From an uncultured Polaribacter sp. (GTDB lineage: Bacteria; Bacteroidota; Bacteroidia; Flavobacteriales; Flavobacteriaceae), in NCBI RefSeq assembly GCF_947496195.1, contig NZ_CANMBY010000001.1, forward strand, positions 1,054,001 to 1,118,000: a stretch of DNA of 64,000 nucleotides, given 5' to 3'. This document shows positions 17,195 to 26,431 of this stretch, piece after piece (the stretch's first letter is position 1; every line of letters starts with the position of its first letter). Under the pieces are notes generated by a model, which saw only the letters and a list, made by a program, of their open reading frames with translations, ran no database searches and was not told the origin of the DNA. A program made the translations under genes and the position numbers.

Positions 17195-18061
17195 TTATTT
17201 GTTAATTGGTCTCATTAATCCTTCTTGAGAAAATGAGGCTACAAGTTTGCCTTCTCTAGTAAATATATTACCTTTTACTAAACCTCTTGCTCCAAATGTA
17301 TTTGGAGATTCTGCAGAAAATAACATCCAGTCATTAAAATCAAAGTCTCTAAAAAACCACATAGAGTGGTCTAAACTAGCAGTCATTGTATTCGCAAAAC
17401 TATATTCTTTTCCATTAGGATTAAAAGCTGCATTTAAAACATTATAATCAGAAATATAGGTAAGAATCTGATGCTTTAAAGCAGTATCCATTTCAGGAAT
17501 CTCTCCTTTTAATTTAAACCAAATATGTTCTATTGGTTTTTTGTTTTCTGGTTTTAAAGGGTTTTTAACTTCTACAGGTTTAAAATCTACAGGTCTTTTA
17601 ATACTTAAAAAAGATTTTATAGATTTAGGTAAAACAGCTCCAAATTTATCAACCATATCTACCCAACTTAACAGTTCTTCTGGCTGTTTTAAATTCGATT
17701 CCATTTGTGTTTGATGTTCAAAACCTTTTTCTTTTTTATGAAAAGAAGCTGCTAAAATAAATATGGTTTTTTGGTTTTGAGAAGCAGTAACTCTTCTAGT
17801 AGAAAAACTACCACCATTTCTCATTTCATCTACCTTATATTGAATGGGTAAAGTTAAATCACCTGCTTCTAAAAAATAAGAATGTAAAGAGTGCAGAAAT
17901 CTATTTTCTGGAACAGTTCTGTAAGCTGCATTAATAGCTTGTGCAAGTACTTGACCTCCGAAAACAATAGCACTACCAATAGTAACACTAGTTCCAGAAA
18001 ATGTATGGTTATCTAATTTATCTAAATTTAAAAGAGCTATAAGTTCTTTAGTATTATTCAT
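17195..18061 (-). CDS. tesB: Acyl-CoA thioesterase II
   Basis: A 288-residue double hot-dog thioesterase of the TesB type, hydrolysing acyl-CoA to free acid and CoA. Typical segments are seen: GGQVLAQAINAAYRTV, LHSLHSYFLEAGD, GGSFSTRRV near the N-terminal half, and SLDHSMWFF with the Asp-His of the active site in the C-terminal half. The start overlaps the upstream acetyltransferase-like gene by 8 bases. Length agrees with the family. Confidence 0.94.
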   Translation of the reverse strand: MNNTKELIALLNLDKLDNHTFSGTSVTIGSAIVFGGQVLAQAINAAYRTVPENRFLHSLHSYFLEAGDLTLPIQYKVDEMRNGGSFSTRRVTASQNQKTIFILAASFHKKEKGFEHQTQMESNLKQPEELLSWVDMVDKFGAVLPKSIKSFLSIKRPVDFKPVEVKNPLKPENKKPIEHIWFKLKGEIPEMDTALKHQILTYISDYNVLNAAFNPNGKEYSFANTMTASLDHSMWFFRDFDFNDWMLFSAESPNTFGARGLVKGNIFTREGKLVASFSQEGLMRPINK

Positions 18062-19238
18062 TTTTGATATTTTTAAAGGGGAAATGTTGTCTAAAAGGAG
18101 ATGGTTGTATGTATTGTAAAAACAGTTTTACTATTTTATTTGTTATACCTTTTTTATGTCTTAAATACATTGTTAAATCTTGAGGTTTTGCCCCAACAGA
18201 ACTTTTAATTTCACTTGCAGTTCTTCCAAAATTTAAAGTTTTTAATTTTTTTGCAATAGCAATTTGAATATAGTCATACAACATTCTTTGATAAATAGCA
18301 TATTGTCTATTTAAACTATAATCTAAACCTACAAAATGTGCATCTAGAGAGTTTTGATTAATCATACCAGACATAAAACCAACAATTTTACCATCTAATT
18401 CATAGGTTTTAAGAATGTATTTTTCTCCAAAAGCACTTTTTAATGTTTTATAACTTTCTAGATTAAAATGGCTCAAATTAAAATCTGCATTATTTACAAC
18501 TTTCTTATAAAGAGCAGTCATTTGAGGTAATTTATTCTCTATGTTATGATCGTTAACCTCTTTAATAATGATGTCTTTACTTAATTGTAATGCTTTTTTT
18601 GCCTTTACTCTAAATTTAGTTTTTATTGCATTTAAGTAATCTTCAAAAGAGATCCAATCTTCATTTATTTCTAAAATCATATTTGGTTCTACAGAAAATG
18701 GATGATAGTTGTAGTTCTTTAATTCATCTGTTATAAATAAAGATTCATTTACAAAATCTTTTAGTAAAAAGGCGTCAATATTTATACTATTATTTGAGTT
18801 TACGAAATGTAAAATAGCTTTAGCAAGGTTTTTAATAACTTGTTTTTTATCTTGACTATGTGTTATAAAAATACCATGCTCACCACTTACAAATGTATTA
18901 CCAGATATAAGTAGTTTTAAAGCTTTTTTATTTGGTAATATGTGTAGTTTTCTTAATAGATTTTTTATTTTTCTTATAAAATCTTCAAAATTAGTTTTTA
19001 CTGTATCTAAGTAAAAATCCACTATTTGAATCGAAGCTAAAGCTATTGGTTTATTAGAATTATCTACTAAAATTATATAGTAAAAATTAATTTCAGAATG
19101 ATTTATTTCTATTGATTTTAAAAAATTTCTATGAAAATATAAATTATTTTCACACTCTAATTGAGTCCAAATTTCGTTAGAAATTTCATCAATAGAAGAA
19201 AAAAATAATGCTGTATTTGAATTAGAAGAGAAATTCAA
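18054..19238 (-). CDS. GNAT/BioF2-like (FemAB-related) acyltransferase
   Basis: A 394-residue protein resembling the large GNAT-type proteins annotated as BioF2-like or peptidoglycan-recognition acyltransferases. The second half carries an acetyltransferase-like core: GKIVGFMSGM, DAHFVGLDYS, MLYDYIQIAIAKKLKTLNFG, then an acidic/polar tail. These proteins transfer acyl or aminoacyl groups; substrates are mostly unknown. It is the promoter-proximal gene of a - strand operon with tesB (8-base overlap) and the SdpI-like gene. Confidence 0.72.
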   Translation of the reverse strand: MNFSSNSNTALFFSSIDEISNEIWTQLECENNLYFHRNFLKSIEINHSEINFYYIILVDNSNKPIALASIQIVDFYLDTVKTNFEDFIRKIKNLLRKLHILPNKKALKLLISGNTFVSGEHGIFITHSQDKKQVIKNLAKAILHFVNSNNSINIDAFLLKDFVNESLFITDELKNYNYHPFSVEPNMILEINEDWISFEDYLNAIKTKFRVKAKKALQLSKDIIIKEVNDHNIENKLPQMTALYKKVVNNADFNLSHFNLESYKTLKSAFGEKYILKTYELDGKIVGFMSGMINQNSLDAHFVGLDYSLNRQYAIYQRMLYDYIQIAIAKKLKTLNFGRTASEIKSSVGAKPQDLTMYLRHKKGITNKIVKLFLQYIQPSPFRQHFPFKNIKNE

Positions 19239-19264
19239 TAGATTTTTAATGATTTTGTTTTAAT

Positions 19265-19272
19265 CAAACGTA
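19265..19272 (-). promoter_or_regulatory. Probable promoter -7 element for the BioF2-like gene
   Basis: On the - strand this reads TACGTTTG, an exact TAnnTTTG match placed 26 bases before the ATG at 19238. A small inverted repeat, CGTAA-N2-TTACG (19269-19280), overlaps it. Confidence 0.42.
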
Positions 19273-19372
19273 AAATTACGCATTTATTAAAAAAGGATAT
19301 TTAAAATGTTAATTATAACTTTTCTTTAACAAAGTAATGTTACTTAAAAAAGTCATTTGAAAATGTTAAAAG

Positions 19373-19380
19373 TATCTTTG
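19373..19380 (+). promoter_or_regulatory. Probable promoter -7 element for the RND efflux operon
   Basis: TATCTTTG is an exact -7 match, 56 bases before the adaptor ATG. A TTTG at 19356-19359 is only 13 bases upstream, closer than the usual 17-23, so the -33 element is uncertain. Confidence 0.45.
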
Positions 19381-19436
19381 TATCTTATAAAAATCCGTTA
19401 CCAAAATAAACTTTAAGGTATTATAACTAACCAATT

Positions 19437-20549
19437 ATGAGAAAAATAATTCTAGGAATTCTAGGTGTTTTACTAATTGCAGGAGCAATTTTTTTAGGAA
19501 AGTATTTTATAGATAATAATCAAAAACCAAAACCAAAGTTTAAAAAAATTATAAATACGGTTTTTGTAAATAATGTAGAAAATAAATCTGTACCAATTAT
19601 GTTATCTGCTAATGGTAATTTAGTAGCTAAACATAAAATAGACATTTTTTCTGAGGTTCAAGGAGTTTTACATACATCTAATAAACTATTTAAACCTGGT
19701 ACAAAATATTATAAAGGTGAAACTTTATTAAGTATTAATAGTGAAGAATTTAGAGCCAGTTTACAATCTCAAAAAAGTAATCTATATAATTTAATTACTT
19801 CTATTTTACCTGATATTCGTTTAGATTATGCTTCTGAGTTTACAAAATGGGAAAGCTATTTAAAAAGTTTCGATTTTAAAAAATCAGTACCAAAATTACC
19901 AGAATTTTCATCAGATAAAGAAAAGTATTTTATTTCTGGTAGAGGTATTTTAACAGCTTACTACAATGTAAAAAATTTAGAAGTAAGACTTGCCAAACAT
20001 CAAATTAAGGCCCCTTTTACTGGTGTTTTAACAGAAGCTTTAGTTACTTCTGGTTCTTTAGTAAGATCTGGTCAAAGACTAGGTGAGTTTATAGATACAA
20101 GTGTATATGAATTGGAAGTTTCAATTAATGCAGAATTTGCAGACTTACTTAAAGTAGGAAATACTGTGCAATTATCTAGTTCAAACAATACTACTATTTA
20201 TACTGGTAAAGTTGCAAGAGTAAATGCTAAAATAGATCAAGTATCTCAAACTATTTCTGCATTTATAGAAGTAAAACATCCAGACTTAAAAGAAGGAATG
20301 TTTTTAGAAGCTAACTTAAAAGCAAAATCAATTGATGATGCAATAGAAATTTCAAGAAAATTATTAGTCGATAATAAAGCAGTATATACTGTTAAAAATG
20401 ATAGTATTTTAAAATTACAAGCTGTGAATGCAGTTTATTTTGGTTCAGAAAGTGTAGTGATTAAAGGTTTAGAAAATGGAACAAAAATTTTATCTCAACC
20501 TTTACCAGGCGCATTTGATGGTATGATTGTAAAAATCAATAAAAAGTAA
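19437..20549 (+). CDS. RND efflux periplasmic adaptor (membrane fusion protein)
   Basis: A 370-residue adaptor that bridges an RND pump and an outer membrane channel. An N-terminal membrane anchor (about 5-24) is followed by barrel-sandwich and hairpin segments (KIDIFSEVQGVL near 65; IKAPFTGVLTEALVTSGSLVRSG near 190) and a beta-barrel domain. The helical hairpin is short. It is the first gene of a complete adaptor-pump-channel operon: the pump begins 7 bases downstream. Substrate is unknown. Confidence 0.92.
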   Translation: MRKIILGILGVLLIAGAIFLGKYFIDNNQKPKPKFKKIINTVFVNNVENKSVPIMLSANGNLVAKHKIDIFSEVQGVLHTSNKLFKPGTKYYKGETLLSINSEEFRASLQSQKSNLYNLITSILPDIRLDYASEFTKWESYLKSFDFKKSVPKLPEFSSDKEKYFISGRGILTAYYNVKNLEVRLAKHQIKAPFTGVLTEALVTSGSLVRSGQRLGEFIDTSVYELEVSINAEFADLLKVGNTVQLSSSNNTTIYTGKVARVNAKIDQVSQTISAFIEVKHPDLKEGMFLEANLKAKSIDDAIEISRKLLVDNKAVYTVKNDSILKLQAVNAVYFGSESVVIKGLENGTKILSQPLPGAFDGMIVKINKK

Positions 20550-20556
20550 TTGTAAG

Positions 20557-23500
20557 ATGAGAAAAATCATAAGTTACTTTATAAAATATCCTGTTGCAGT
20601 TAATGTAGTAATTATTGCATTTTTTGTATTTGGAATAATTGGAGCTTTAAAAATGAAGTCTTCCTTTTTTCCATTAGTTGACTCACAACTAATTAATATT
20701 AGTCTAACTTATCCTGGAGCTTCACCTGCAGAAATGGAAGAAGGTGTAGTTTTAAAAATAGAAGATAATTTAAAAGGAATTGTTGGTGTAGATAGAGTAA
20801 CATCTATCTCAAGAGAAAACTCTGCAGTTGTAAATGTAGAAGTAGAAAAAGGTAAAAATATTGATGTTGTTTTATCTGATGTTAAAAATGCTGTAGATAG
20901 AGTGCCTTCTTTTCCTTCTGGAATGGAACCACCAGTAATTGCAAAAGTAGAAAGTATAAGACCTACTATAAGTTTTTCTGTTAGTGGAGAAAATGTTTCT
21001 TTAAAAGCACTAAAACAATATGCCAGAAATATAGAAAACGATATTCGTGGTATAGAAGGTATTTCTCAAATAGTTATTTCTGGTTTTCCAGAAGAAGAAA
21101 TAGAAATTGCGGTTAGAGAAAATGATTTAAGAGCTTACAATTTATCATTTACAGAAGTTGCAAATGCTGTTAGAAACGCTAATATTTTAGTAACTGGGGG
21201 TAATATTAAAACAGATCAAGAAGACTATTTAATTAGAGCTAGAAACAAATCTTATTATGGAGTTGAGCTTCAAAATTTAATTGTTAGAACTCAACAAAAT
21301 GGAACGATTATTCGTTTAAAAGATATTGCTAATGTAAATGATGTATGGTCAGAAAATCCAGACAGGTTGTACTTTAATGGAAATTTAGCAATTAACATAA
21401 CTATTAATAATACCAATAGCGAAGACTTAATTTCAACAGCAGATAAAGTAAAAGAATACATTTACGAATACAATCAAAAGCAACAAAACATACAATTAAA
21501 TGTTTCTAGTGATTCTTCTACTACACTAAAAGGAAGAACACAATTATTAATAGAAAATGGGGCAGTAGGTATTTTATTAGTATTGTTCTTTTTAGCATTA
21601 TTTTTAAACTTAAGATTAGCTATTTGGGTTGCTTTTGGATTACCTGTAGCTTTCTTAGGTATGTTTGTTTTTGCTTCTCAATTTGATGTTACCATTAATG
21701 TTTTATCATTATTTGGGATGATCATAGTAATAGGTATTTTGGTAGATGATGGAATTGTAATTGGAGAAAATATTTATCATCATTATTACGATTTAGGAAA
21801 ATCTAAAATAAAAGCTGCTATAGATGGAACTATGGAAGTTATTCCACCCATTATTTCTGCAATTTTAACCACTATTATTGCATTTTCTACATTCTTTTTT
21901 CTTGATGGTAGAATAGGTAGTTTTTTTGGAGAAGTTTCTACAATTGTATTGTTAACCTTAAGTGTTTCATTAATAGAAGCTCTTATTATTTTACCTGCTC
22001 ATATTGCTCATTCTAAAGCTTTAGATAGAAAAAGATTAGAAAATGGAGAAGAGAAAAAGACCAATGCAATAGATGCTTTTTTTAAAAAAATAAATAAGGC
22101 AGCAGACCAAGGTTTATCTAAATTTAGAGATAAATATTATGTACCTCTTTTAAGTTTTACATTAAAACATAGGTTCTTTTCTTTTTGTATTCCTGTAGCT
22201 ATTTTAATTTTTAGCTTTATGGCAATTGGTGGTGGTATTGTTAGAACTTCATTTTTCCCTAGAATTGCTAGTGATAGGGTTCAGATTACTCTTACTATGC
22301 CACAAGGAACTAACGAAAAAATTACAGACTCAATTATATCTTCAATAGAGGATAAAGTTTGGTTAGTAAATAACGAGTATACAGCTAAACAGACAGATAA
22401 TTTACAAGTAGTAGAAAATGTAATTAGAAGGGTTGGCCCTGGAAGTGCAAATGCTACTTTAACTGTAAACCTTTTGCCTGGAGAAGCTCGTGATTTTTCA
22501 TCCCCAGAAATTACAAATTCAATTAGAGAAAAAGTAGGTAAGGTCTATGAAGCAGAAAGTTTGGTTTTTGGTTCTGGAGGAAATTTTGGAGGAAGCCCAG
22601 TAGCCATCTCATTATTAGGGAATAATATTACTGAATTAAAAGCGGTAAAAGAAGAGTTAAAAACTGCTTTAGAGAATAATCCATTATTAAAAGATGTAAC
22701 AGATAATGATCCTGCAGGTATTAAAGAAGTTAGAATAAAATTAAAGGATAATGCTTATTTGTTGGGCTTAAATTTACAGTCTGTAATGCAACAAGTACGT
22801 TATGGATTTTTTGGTTTTCAGGCACAACGTTTTCAAAGAGGTCAAGATGAAATTAAAGTTTGGGTTCGTTATAACAGAAAAGATAGATCTTCTATAAAAG
22901 ATTTAGATGATATGCGAATTATTGCTCCAAATGGAACACGAATTCCTCTCTCTGAAATTGCAGATTATACTATTGAGAGAGGTGATATTGCTATAAATCA
23001 CTTAGAAGGAAAACGAGAAATACAAATTACTGCAGATTTAAAAGAAGTAAAAGGTAGTGCAACAGAAATATTAGATGATATTAAGTCTAATATTATGCCA
23101 GAAATATTGTCTAAATATACTTCTGTAACTCCAATTTACGAAGGTCAAAATAGAGAGCGTAAAAAGACAACAGACTCAGCAAACGGAGTTTCCTTAATCA
23201 TTTTAGGACTAATTTATATAGTGATTGCATTTACATTTAGGTCTTACTCACAACCATTTTTACTTATAATATTAATTCCTTTTAGTATGATTGGTGTAGT
23301 TTGGGGTCATTTTATTCATGATTTTGCCATCGGAATTTTATCCTTCTTAGGTATTATTGCACTTATAGGAATTATGGTAAATGATGGTTTAGTATTGATA
23401 GGTAAGTTTAATAATTATCTAAAAGAAGGCATGAAATATGATGATGCACTTATAGCTGCAGGAAGATCTAGATTTAGAGCTATATTCTTAACATCATTAA

Positions 23501-23754
23501 CTACAATCGCAGGTTTAGCACCTTTAATTTTTGAAAAAAGTAGACAAGCTCAATTTTTAATCCCAATGGCTATTTCTATTGCTTATGGTATTGCAATTGC
23601 AACATTATTAACTTTATTAGTATTGCCATTATTATTATCAAGTTCTAACTTTTTTAAGGTAAAAATGAAGTGGTTAATTACAGGTAACAATGTTACAAAA
23701 GAAGAAGTAGAAAGAGCAGTTATAGATTCTAAATACGATGAAAATGAAATTTAA
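20557..23754 (+). CDS. RND family efflux pump (AcrB/MexB-like permease)
   Basis: A 1065-residue inner membrane proton antiporter, full length for the family, with twelve predicted spans and two large periplasmic loops. The N-terminal ISLTYPGASPAEMEEGV and the TM4 motif GILVDDGIVIGENIYHHY containing the acidic proton-relay pair are diagnostic. The second half repeats the pattern with GIMVNDGLVLIGKFN, where the acidic pair is reduced, as usual. It could export drugs, detergents or metabolites; residues around the relay look hydrophobe/amphiphile-type rather than metal-type (no heavy-metal signature seen). It overlaps the channel gene by 17 bases. Confidence 0.95.
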   Translation: MRKIISYFIKYPVAVNVVIIAFFVFGIIGALKMKSSFFPLVDSQLINISLTYPGASPAEMEEGVVLKIEDNLKGIVGVDRVTSISRENSAVVNVEVEKGKNIDVVLSDVKNAVDRVPSFPSGMEPPVIAKVESIRPTISFSVSGENVSLKALKQYARNIENDIRGIEGISQIVISGFPEEEIEIAVRENDLRAYNLSFTEVANAVRNANILVTGGNIKTDQEDYLIRARNKSYYGVELQNLIVRTQQNGTIIRLKDIANVNDVWSENPDRLYFNGNLAINITINNTNSEDLISTADKVKEYIYEYNQKQQNIQLNVSSDSSTTLKGRTQLLIENGAVGILLVLFFLALFLNLRLAIWVAFGLPVAFLGMFVFASQFDVTINVLSLFGMIIVIGILVDDGIVIGENIYHHYYDLGKSKIKAAIDGTMEVIPPIISAILTTIIAFSTFFFLDGRIGSFFGEVSTIVLLTLSVSLIEALIILPAHIAHSKALDRKRLENGEEKKTNAIDAFFKKINKAADQGLSKFRDKYYVPLLSFTLKHRFFSFCIPVAILIFSFMAIGGGIVRTSFFPRIASDRVQITLTMPQGTNEKITDSIISSIEDKVWLVNNEYTAKQTDNLQVVENVIRRVGPGSANATLTVNLLPGEARDFSSPEITNSIREKVGKVYEAESLVFGSGGNFGGSPVAISLLGNNITELKAVKEELKTALENNPLLKDVTDNDPAGIKEVRIKLKDNAYLLGLNLQSVMQQVRYGFFGFQAQRFQRGQDEIKVWVRYNRKDRSSIKDLDDMRIIAPNGTRIPLSEIADYTIERGDIAINHLEGKREIQITADLKEVKGSATEILDDIKSNIMPEILSKYTSVTPIYEGQNRERKKTTDSANGVSLIILGLIYIVIAFTFRSYSQPFLLIILIPFSMIGVVWGHFIHDFAIGILSFLGIIALIGIMVNDGLVLIGKFNNYLKEGMKYDDALIAAGRSRFRAIFLTSLTTIAGLAPLIFEKSRQAQFLIPMAISIAYGIAIATLLTLLVLPLLLSSSNFFKVKMKWLITGNNVTKEEVERAVIDSKYDENEI

Positions 23755-25084
23755 TAAACTCACATTTGTTGTCGTTTTTTTATCGACATTTTATAGTTTT
23801 TCTCAAGAAATACTAACAAAAAAAGAAGCTTTAGCAATAACCTTAAAAAATAATTTTGGAATTAAAATTGCCAATAATAATTTAGAAATTGCTAAAAATA
23901 ATAGCGATATTTTAAACACAGGTTTTTTACCAACTGCAACTTTAAATTCAGGTGCTACTTATCAGAGAAATAACCAGAGTTTAACGTTTACAGATAGAAA
24001 TACTGGTAATGATTCTGAAATTTCTGGAAATGGTGTTGTATCTAAAAACTATAATGCTTCTTTAGGTGTTAATTATACCATTTTTGATGGTTTAGGAAGA
24101 AAATATAATTATAAACAATTAAAAGAAACTTATAATTTAACAGAGTTGCAAGCAAGAGAAACTATAGAAAATACTTACTTACAACTCTTTACCATTTACT
24201 TTCAAATTGCTAGATTGTCAGAAAACGCAAATAACTTAAAAGAAGCTTTAAGTATTTCTAAAAGAAGATTAAAACGTGCTAAATACCAATATGATTATGG
24301 ACAATCTACTAAACTAGAATTATTAAATGCACAAGTAGATGTAAATAATGATAGTATTACTTATATATCAGCTAAACAGCAACTTAGTAACGCAAAAAGA
24401 GGTTTAAATGTAGTTTTAGGTGTAGATAAAGAAACGAATTACAATGTAGAAACCGTAGTTGAATATAATAAGCTACTAAATCTAGAAGAACTTGAGCAAA
24501 AAACCATTGCAAATAATTCATTATTAAAGCAAAATGAAAAAAATATAGCAATAAGTGAATTTAATATTAAAGTAAATAAGTCTAACTATTTCCCAACATT
24601 AAATTTTAATGCTTCATATGGTTTTAATAGAACAGAAAATGAGAATTTAATCAATCCATTTGGTGCTAAATTAATTACTTCAGATGGTTTAAATGCAGGC
24701 TTAAATTTAACTTGGAATATTTTTGATGGTGGCACAAGAAAAACTAGGGTAGCCAATGCAAAAATTGCTTTAGATAACCAACAAATTGCTTTAGAGCAAC
24801 AAAAAGTTACCATTAAAAACAACCTAAAAAACACTTGGGAAAATTATAATAATCAATTGTTTATATTAAAAGCGCAAGAGCAAAATGTACTAAGTAATCA
24901 AAATAATTTCGATAGAACACAAGAACGTTTTAACCTTGGACAAATAACTTCTGTAGAGTTTAGACAAGCACAAATAAACCTTATTAATGCTAAAACTGCT
25001 TTAAACAATGCAAAGTTTGATGCTAAACTAATAGAACTTCAATTACTACAGTTAAGTGGAGATATATTAAATGTAAATTTTTAA
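23738..25084 (+). CDS. TolC-like outer membrane efflux protein
   Basis: A 448-residue outer membrane factor with signal peptide (ending near FSQE, residue 24) and two repeats of long coiled-coil helices and strands (for example ISKRRLKRAKYQYDYGQSTK and QERFNLGQITSVEFRQAQ), the classic TolC pattern. It completes the tripartite efflux system. Its ATG lies within the 3' end of the pump gene; a second ATG at 23744 in the same frame is an equally good start. Confidence 0.93.
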   Translation: MKMKFNKLTFVVVFLSTFYSFSQEILTKKEALAITLKNNFGIKIANNNLEIAKNNSDILNTGFLPTATLNSGATYQRNNQSLTFTDRNTGNDSEISGNGVVSKNYNASLGVNYTIFDGLGRKYNYKQLKETYNLTELQARETIENTYLQLFTIYFQIARLSENANNLKEALSISKRRLKRAKYQYDYGQSTKLELLNAQVDVNNDSITYISAKQQLSNAKRGLNVVLGVDKETNYNVETVVEYNKLLNLEELEQKTIANNSLLKQNEKNIAISEFNIKVNKSNYFPTLNFNASYGFNRTENENLINPFGAKLITSDGLNAGLNLTWNIFDGGTRKTRVANAKIALDNQQIALEQQKVTIKNNLKNTWENYNNQLFILKAQEQNVLSNQNNFDRTQERFNLGQITSVEFRQAQINLINAKTALNNAKFDAKLIELQLLQLSGDILNVNF

Positions 25085-25146
25085 AACTTGATTTTTATCA
25101 TATAATGTAGATTTTTTAAATAGTAACTTTATTTAAAATTTATATT

Positions 25147-25266
25147 ATGAGCCTAGTTAATTTACTTTTAGTGTTTAGCCCAATATTAAGTGCAGTTGCT
25201 GTAGTTGTATTTTTAGTGTTTCTTTTAACAGTTAGTGTTATTTCTGACTCTATTAAGAAAGCTTAA
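25147..25266 (+). CDS. Single-span micro-membrane protein (39 aa), paralogue of the protein at 25634
   Basis: A 39-residue open frame beginning MSLVNLLLV, one long hydrophobic helix (about residues 5-31), then a polar tail ISDSIKKA. It is compact, has a complete start and stop, lies 62 bases after the TolC-like gene and 46 before thioredoxin. The neighbour at 25634 shares the pattern MSLxNLxLV, a membrane helix and a C-terminal SDxxKKA or SDKKA, which argues that both are real proteins of one family. No function is known. It may anchor or regulate something at the membrane; the alternating positions with thioredoxin hint at redox biology. Confidence 0.6.
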   Translation: MSLVNLLLVFSPILSAVAVVVFLVFLLTVSVISDSIKKA

Positions 25267-25312
25267 CTATTAATTGATTTCATAGTTTTTTTGGTATTTT
25301 TAAAATAAAATT

Positions 25313-25612
25313 ATGAGTAAGTTTTTAGAATTTATAAATCAAGACAAACCTGTTTTAATAGATTTTTTTGCAACTTGGTGTGGTCCTTGCCAAACCATGT
25401 CTCCAATCTTAAAGCAAGTTAAAGATGATTTAGGCGAGAGTGTAAAAATTCTAAAGATTGATGTTGATAAAAATAAAGCACTAGCTAATAAATTTCAAGT
25501 GAGAGGGGTGCCTACTTTTATACTTTTTAATAAAGGCAAACAAGTTTGGAAGCAATCTGGACTTATAACAAAAAGCGATTTAAAACATATAATTTTAAAA
25601 AATCAAAATTAA
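25313..25612 (+). CDS. trxA: Thioredoxin
   Basis: A 99-residue cytoplasmic thioredoxin with the active-site WCGPC (Cys23, Cys26) and the cis-Pro loop VRGVPTF, the features of the reduction fold. It has no signal peptide. It is about 70% identical by eye to the second thioredoxin at 27459, so they are recent paralogues. A TTG with a TATTTTTA about 18 bases downstream of it lies ahead of the start and may be a promoter. It sits between two tiny paralogous membrane proteins. Confidence 0.95.
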   Translation: MSKFLEFINQDKPVLIDFFATWCGPCQTMSPILKQVKDDLGESVKILKIDVDKNKALANKFQVRGVPTFILFNKGKQVWKQSGLITKSDLKHIILKNQN

Positions 25613-25633
25613 TTTTAACCAAAAAATTTAAAT

Positions 25634-25765
25634 ATGAGTTTATATAATTTACCTTTAGTATCTTGGGCAAATGGTACTGTAATGATCGGTGTTTTTGTGC
25701 TAGTTGTAGTTGGTTTGATTTTAGCTGTTTATCTTTTAATGAATAGTGATAAAAAAGCCAATTGA
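25634..25765 (+). CDS. Single-span micro-membrane protein (43 aa), paralogue of the protein at 25147
   Basis: A 43-residue frame beginning MSLYNLPLVSWANG, with one hydrophobic helix (about 17-36) and a basic tail ending SDKKAN. It begins 21 bases after trxA and ends just before a strong terminator, so it is the last gene of the transcript. Similar short proteins next to Crp/Fnr and thioredoxin genes seem familiar from flavobacteria, but I cannot name a family. Function unknown. Confidence 0.65.
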   Translation: MSLYNLPLVSWANGTVMIGVFVLVVVGLILAVYLLMNSDKKAN

Positions 25766-25785
25766 ATAAGAATTGAAAAAAATAC

Positions 25786-25811
25786 AACCGAGTTTAATAC
25801 TCGGTTTTTTT
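25786..25811 (+). terminator. Rho-independent terminator after the thioredoxin/micro-protein unit
   Basis: AACCGAGT (25786-25793) pairs with ACTCGGTT (25799-25806) around a 5-base loop and is followed by a T tract on the + strand. Confidence 0.92.
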
Positions 25812-25852
25812 ATGTCTAGTCTTATTGTTATTTTTTATGAAAATATATTTTA

Positions 25853-26399
25853 ATGCCTAACTACTTTAATGATTTAGTAACAAATTTTGGATATTCTTGA
25901 GAAGAAGAGTTAATTTCTGAAATTCAAAAAATTGGTTATCCAAAAGTTATCTCCAAAAATGAAGAAATTATAGATATTGGAGATTATATAAAGTTTATGC
26001 CACTTTTGTTAAAGGGAGCTATAAAAATTCTAAGAGAAGATGCTAATGGAGATGAATTGGTATTATATTATTTAGAGAAAGAAGATACTTGTGCAATGAC
26101 TTTATCTTGTTGTTTATGAGAAACAAAAAGTAAAATTAGAGCAGTAGCAGAAACAGATGTATAGTTAATCATGATTCCAAAAGCAAAAATGGGAGAGTGG
26201 TTTAGCAAATATCAATCTTGGTAATCTTTTATCTTACAAAGCTATGGTTATACATAATGACATCATAATAACAACTCATAAAGAAATTGCTGAAGATTTG
26301 CATACCTCTAGAGTTGTCATTTCTAGGTTATTAAAAAAATTAGAAAATGAATCTAAAATAAAGTTGCATAGAAATAGTATAAAAGTGCTTCAACTGTAA
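25853..26399 (+). pseudogene. Decayed Crp/Fnr family transcriptional regulator
   Basis: Conceptual translation from the ATG at 25853 gives a recognisable cyclic-nucleotide-like sensor domain (IIDIGDYIKFMPLLLKGAIKI, then EDTCAMTLSCCL) interrupted by four in-frame stops: TGA at 25898, TGA at 26117, TAG at 26162 and TAA at 26222. The C-terminal helix-turn-helix continues in another frame from about 26244 (THKEIAEDLHTSRVVISRLLKKLE) to the stop at 26399. The joint between them lacks roughly 35-40 residues of the linking helix that intact members have, so there is also an internal deletion. This is loss by point mutation and deletion, not recoding. The intact ancestor probably controlled the nearby redox genes. 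Confidence 0.9.
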
Positions 26400-26405
26400 C
26401 CTTTG

Positions 26406-26421
26406 TTACCAAAAATGATAA
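26406..26421 (+). promoter_or_regulatory. Possible Crp/Fnr-type operator upstream of the two-haem gene
   Basis: TTACCA-N4-TGATAA is an imperfect dyad (5 of 6 positions complementary) with the arm spacing of an Fnr site. It lies between the remains of a Crp/Fnr gene and the -7 element of the cytochrome gene. The match is weak and could be chance. Confidence 0.25.
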
Positions 26422-26431
26422 GAGATCGTTT

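Noticed and set aside
19373..19380. TTTG at 19356 as the -33 partner of the RND operon promoter
   Set aside because: Spacing of 13 bases is shorter than the usual 17-23; the -7 element is kept at modest confidence.
25898..26224. TGA codons at 25898 and 26117 as possible selenocysteine or recoded codons in the Crp/Fnr-like gene
   Set aside because: A TAG, a TAA, a frame change and a missing stretch occur in the same gene, and no SECIS-like element is seen, so decay is the simpler explanation.
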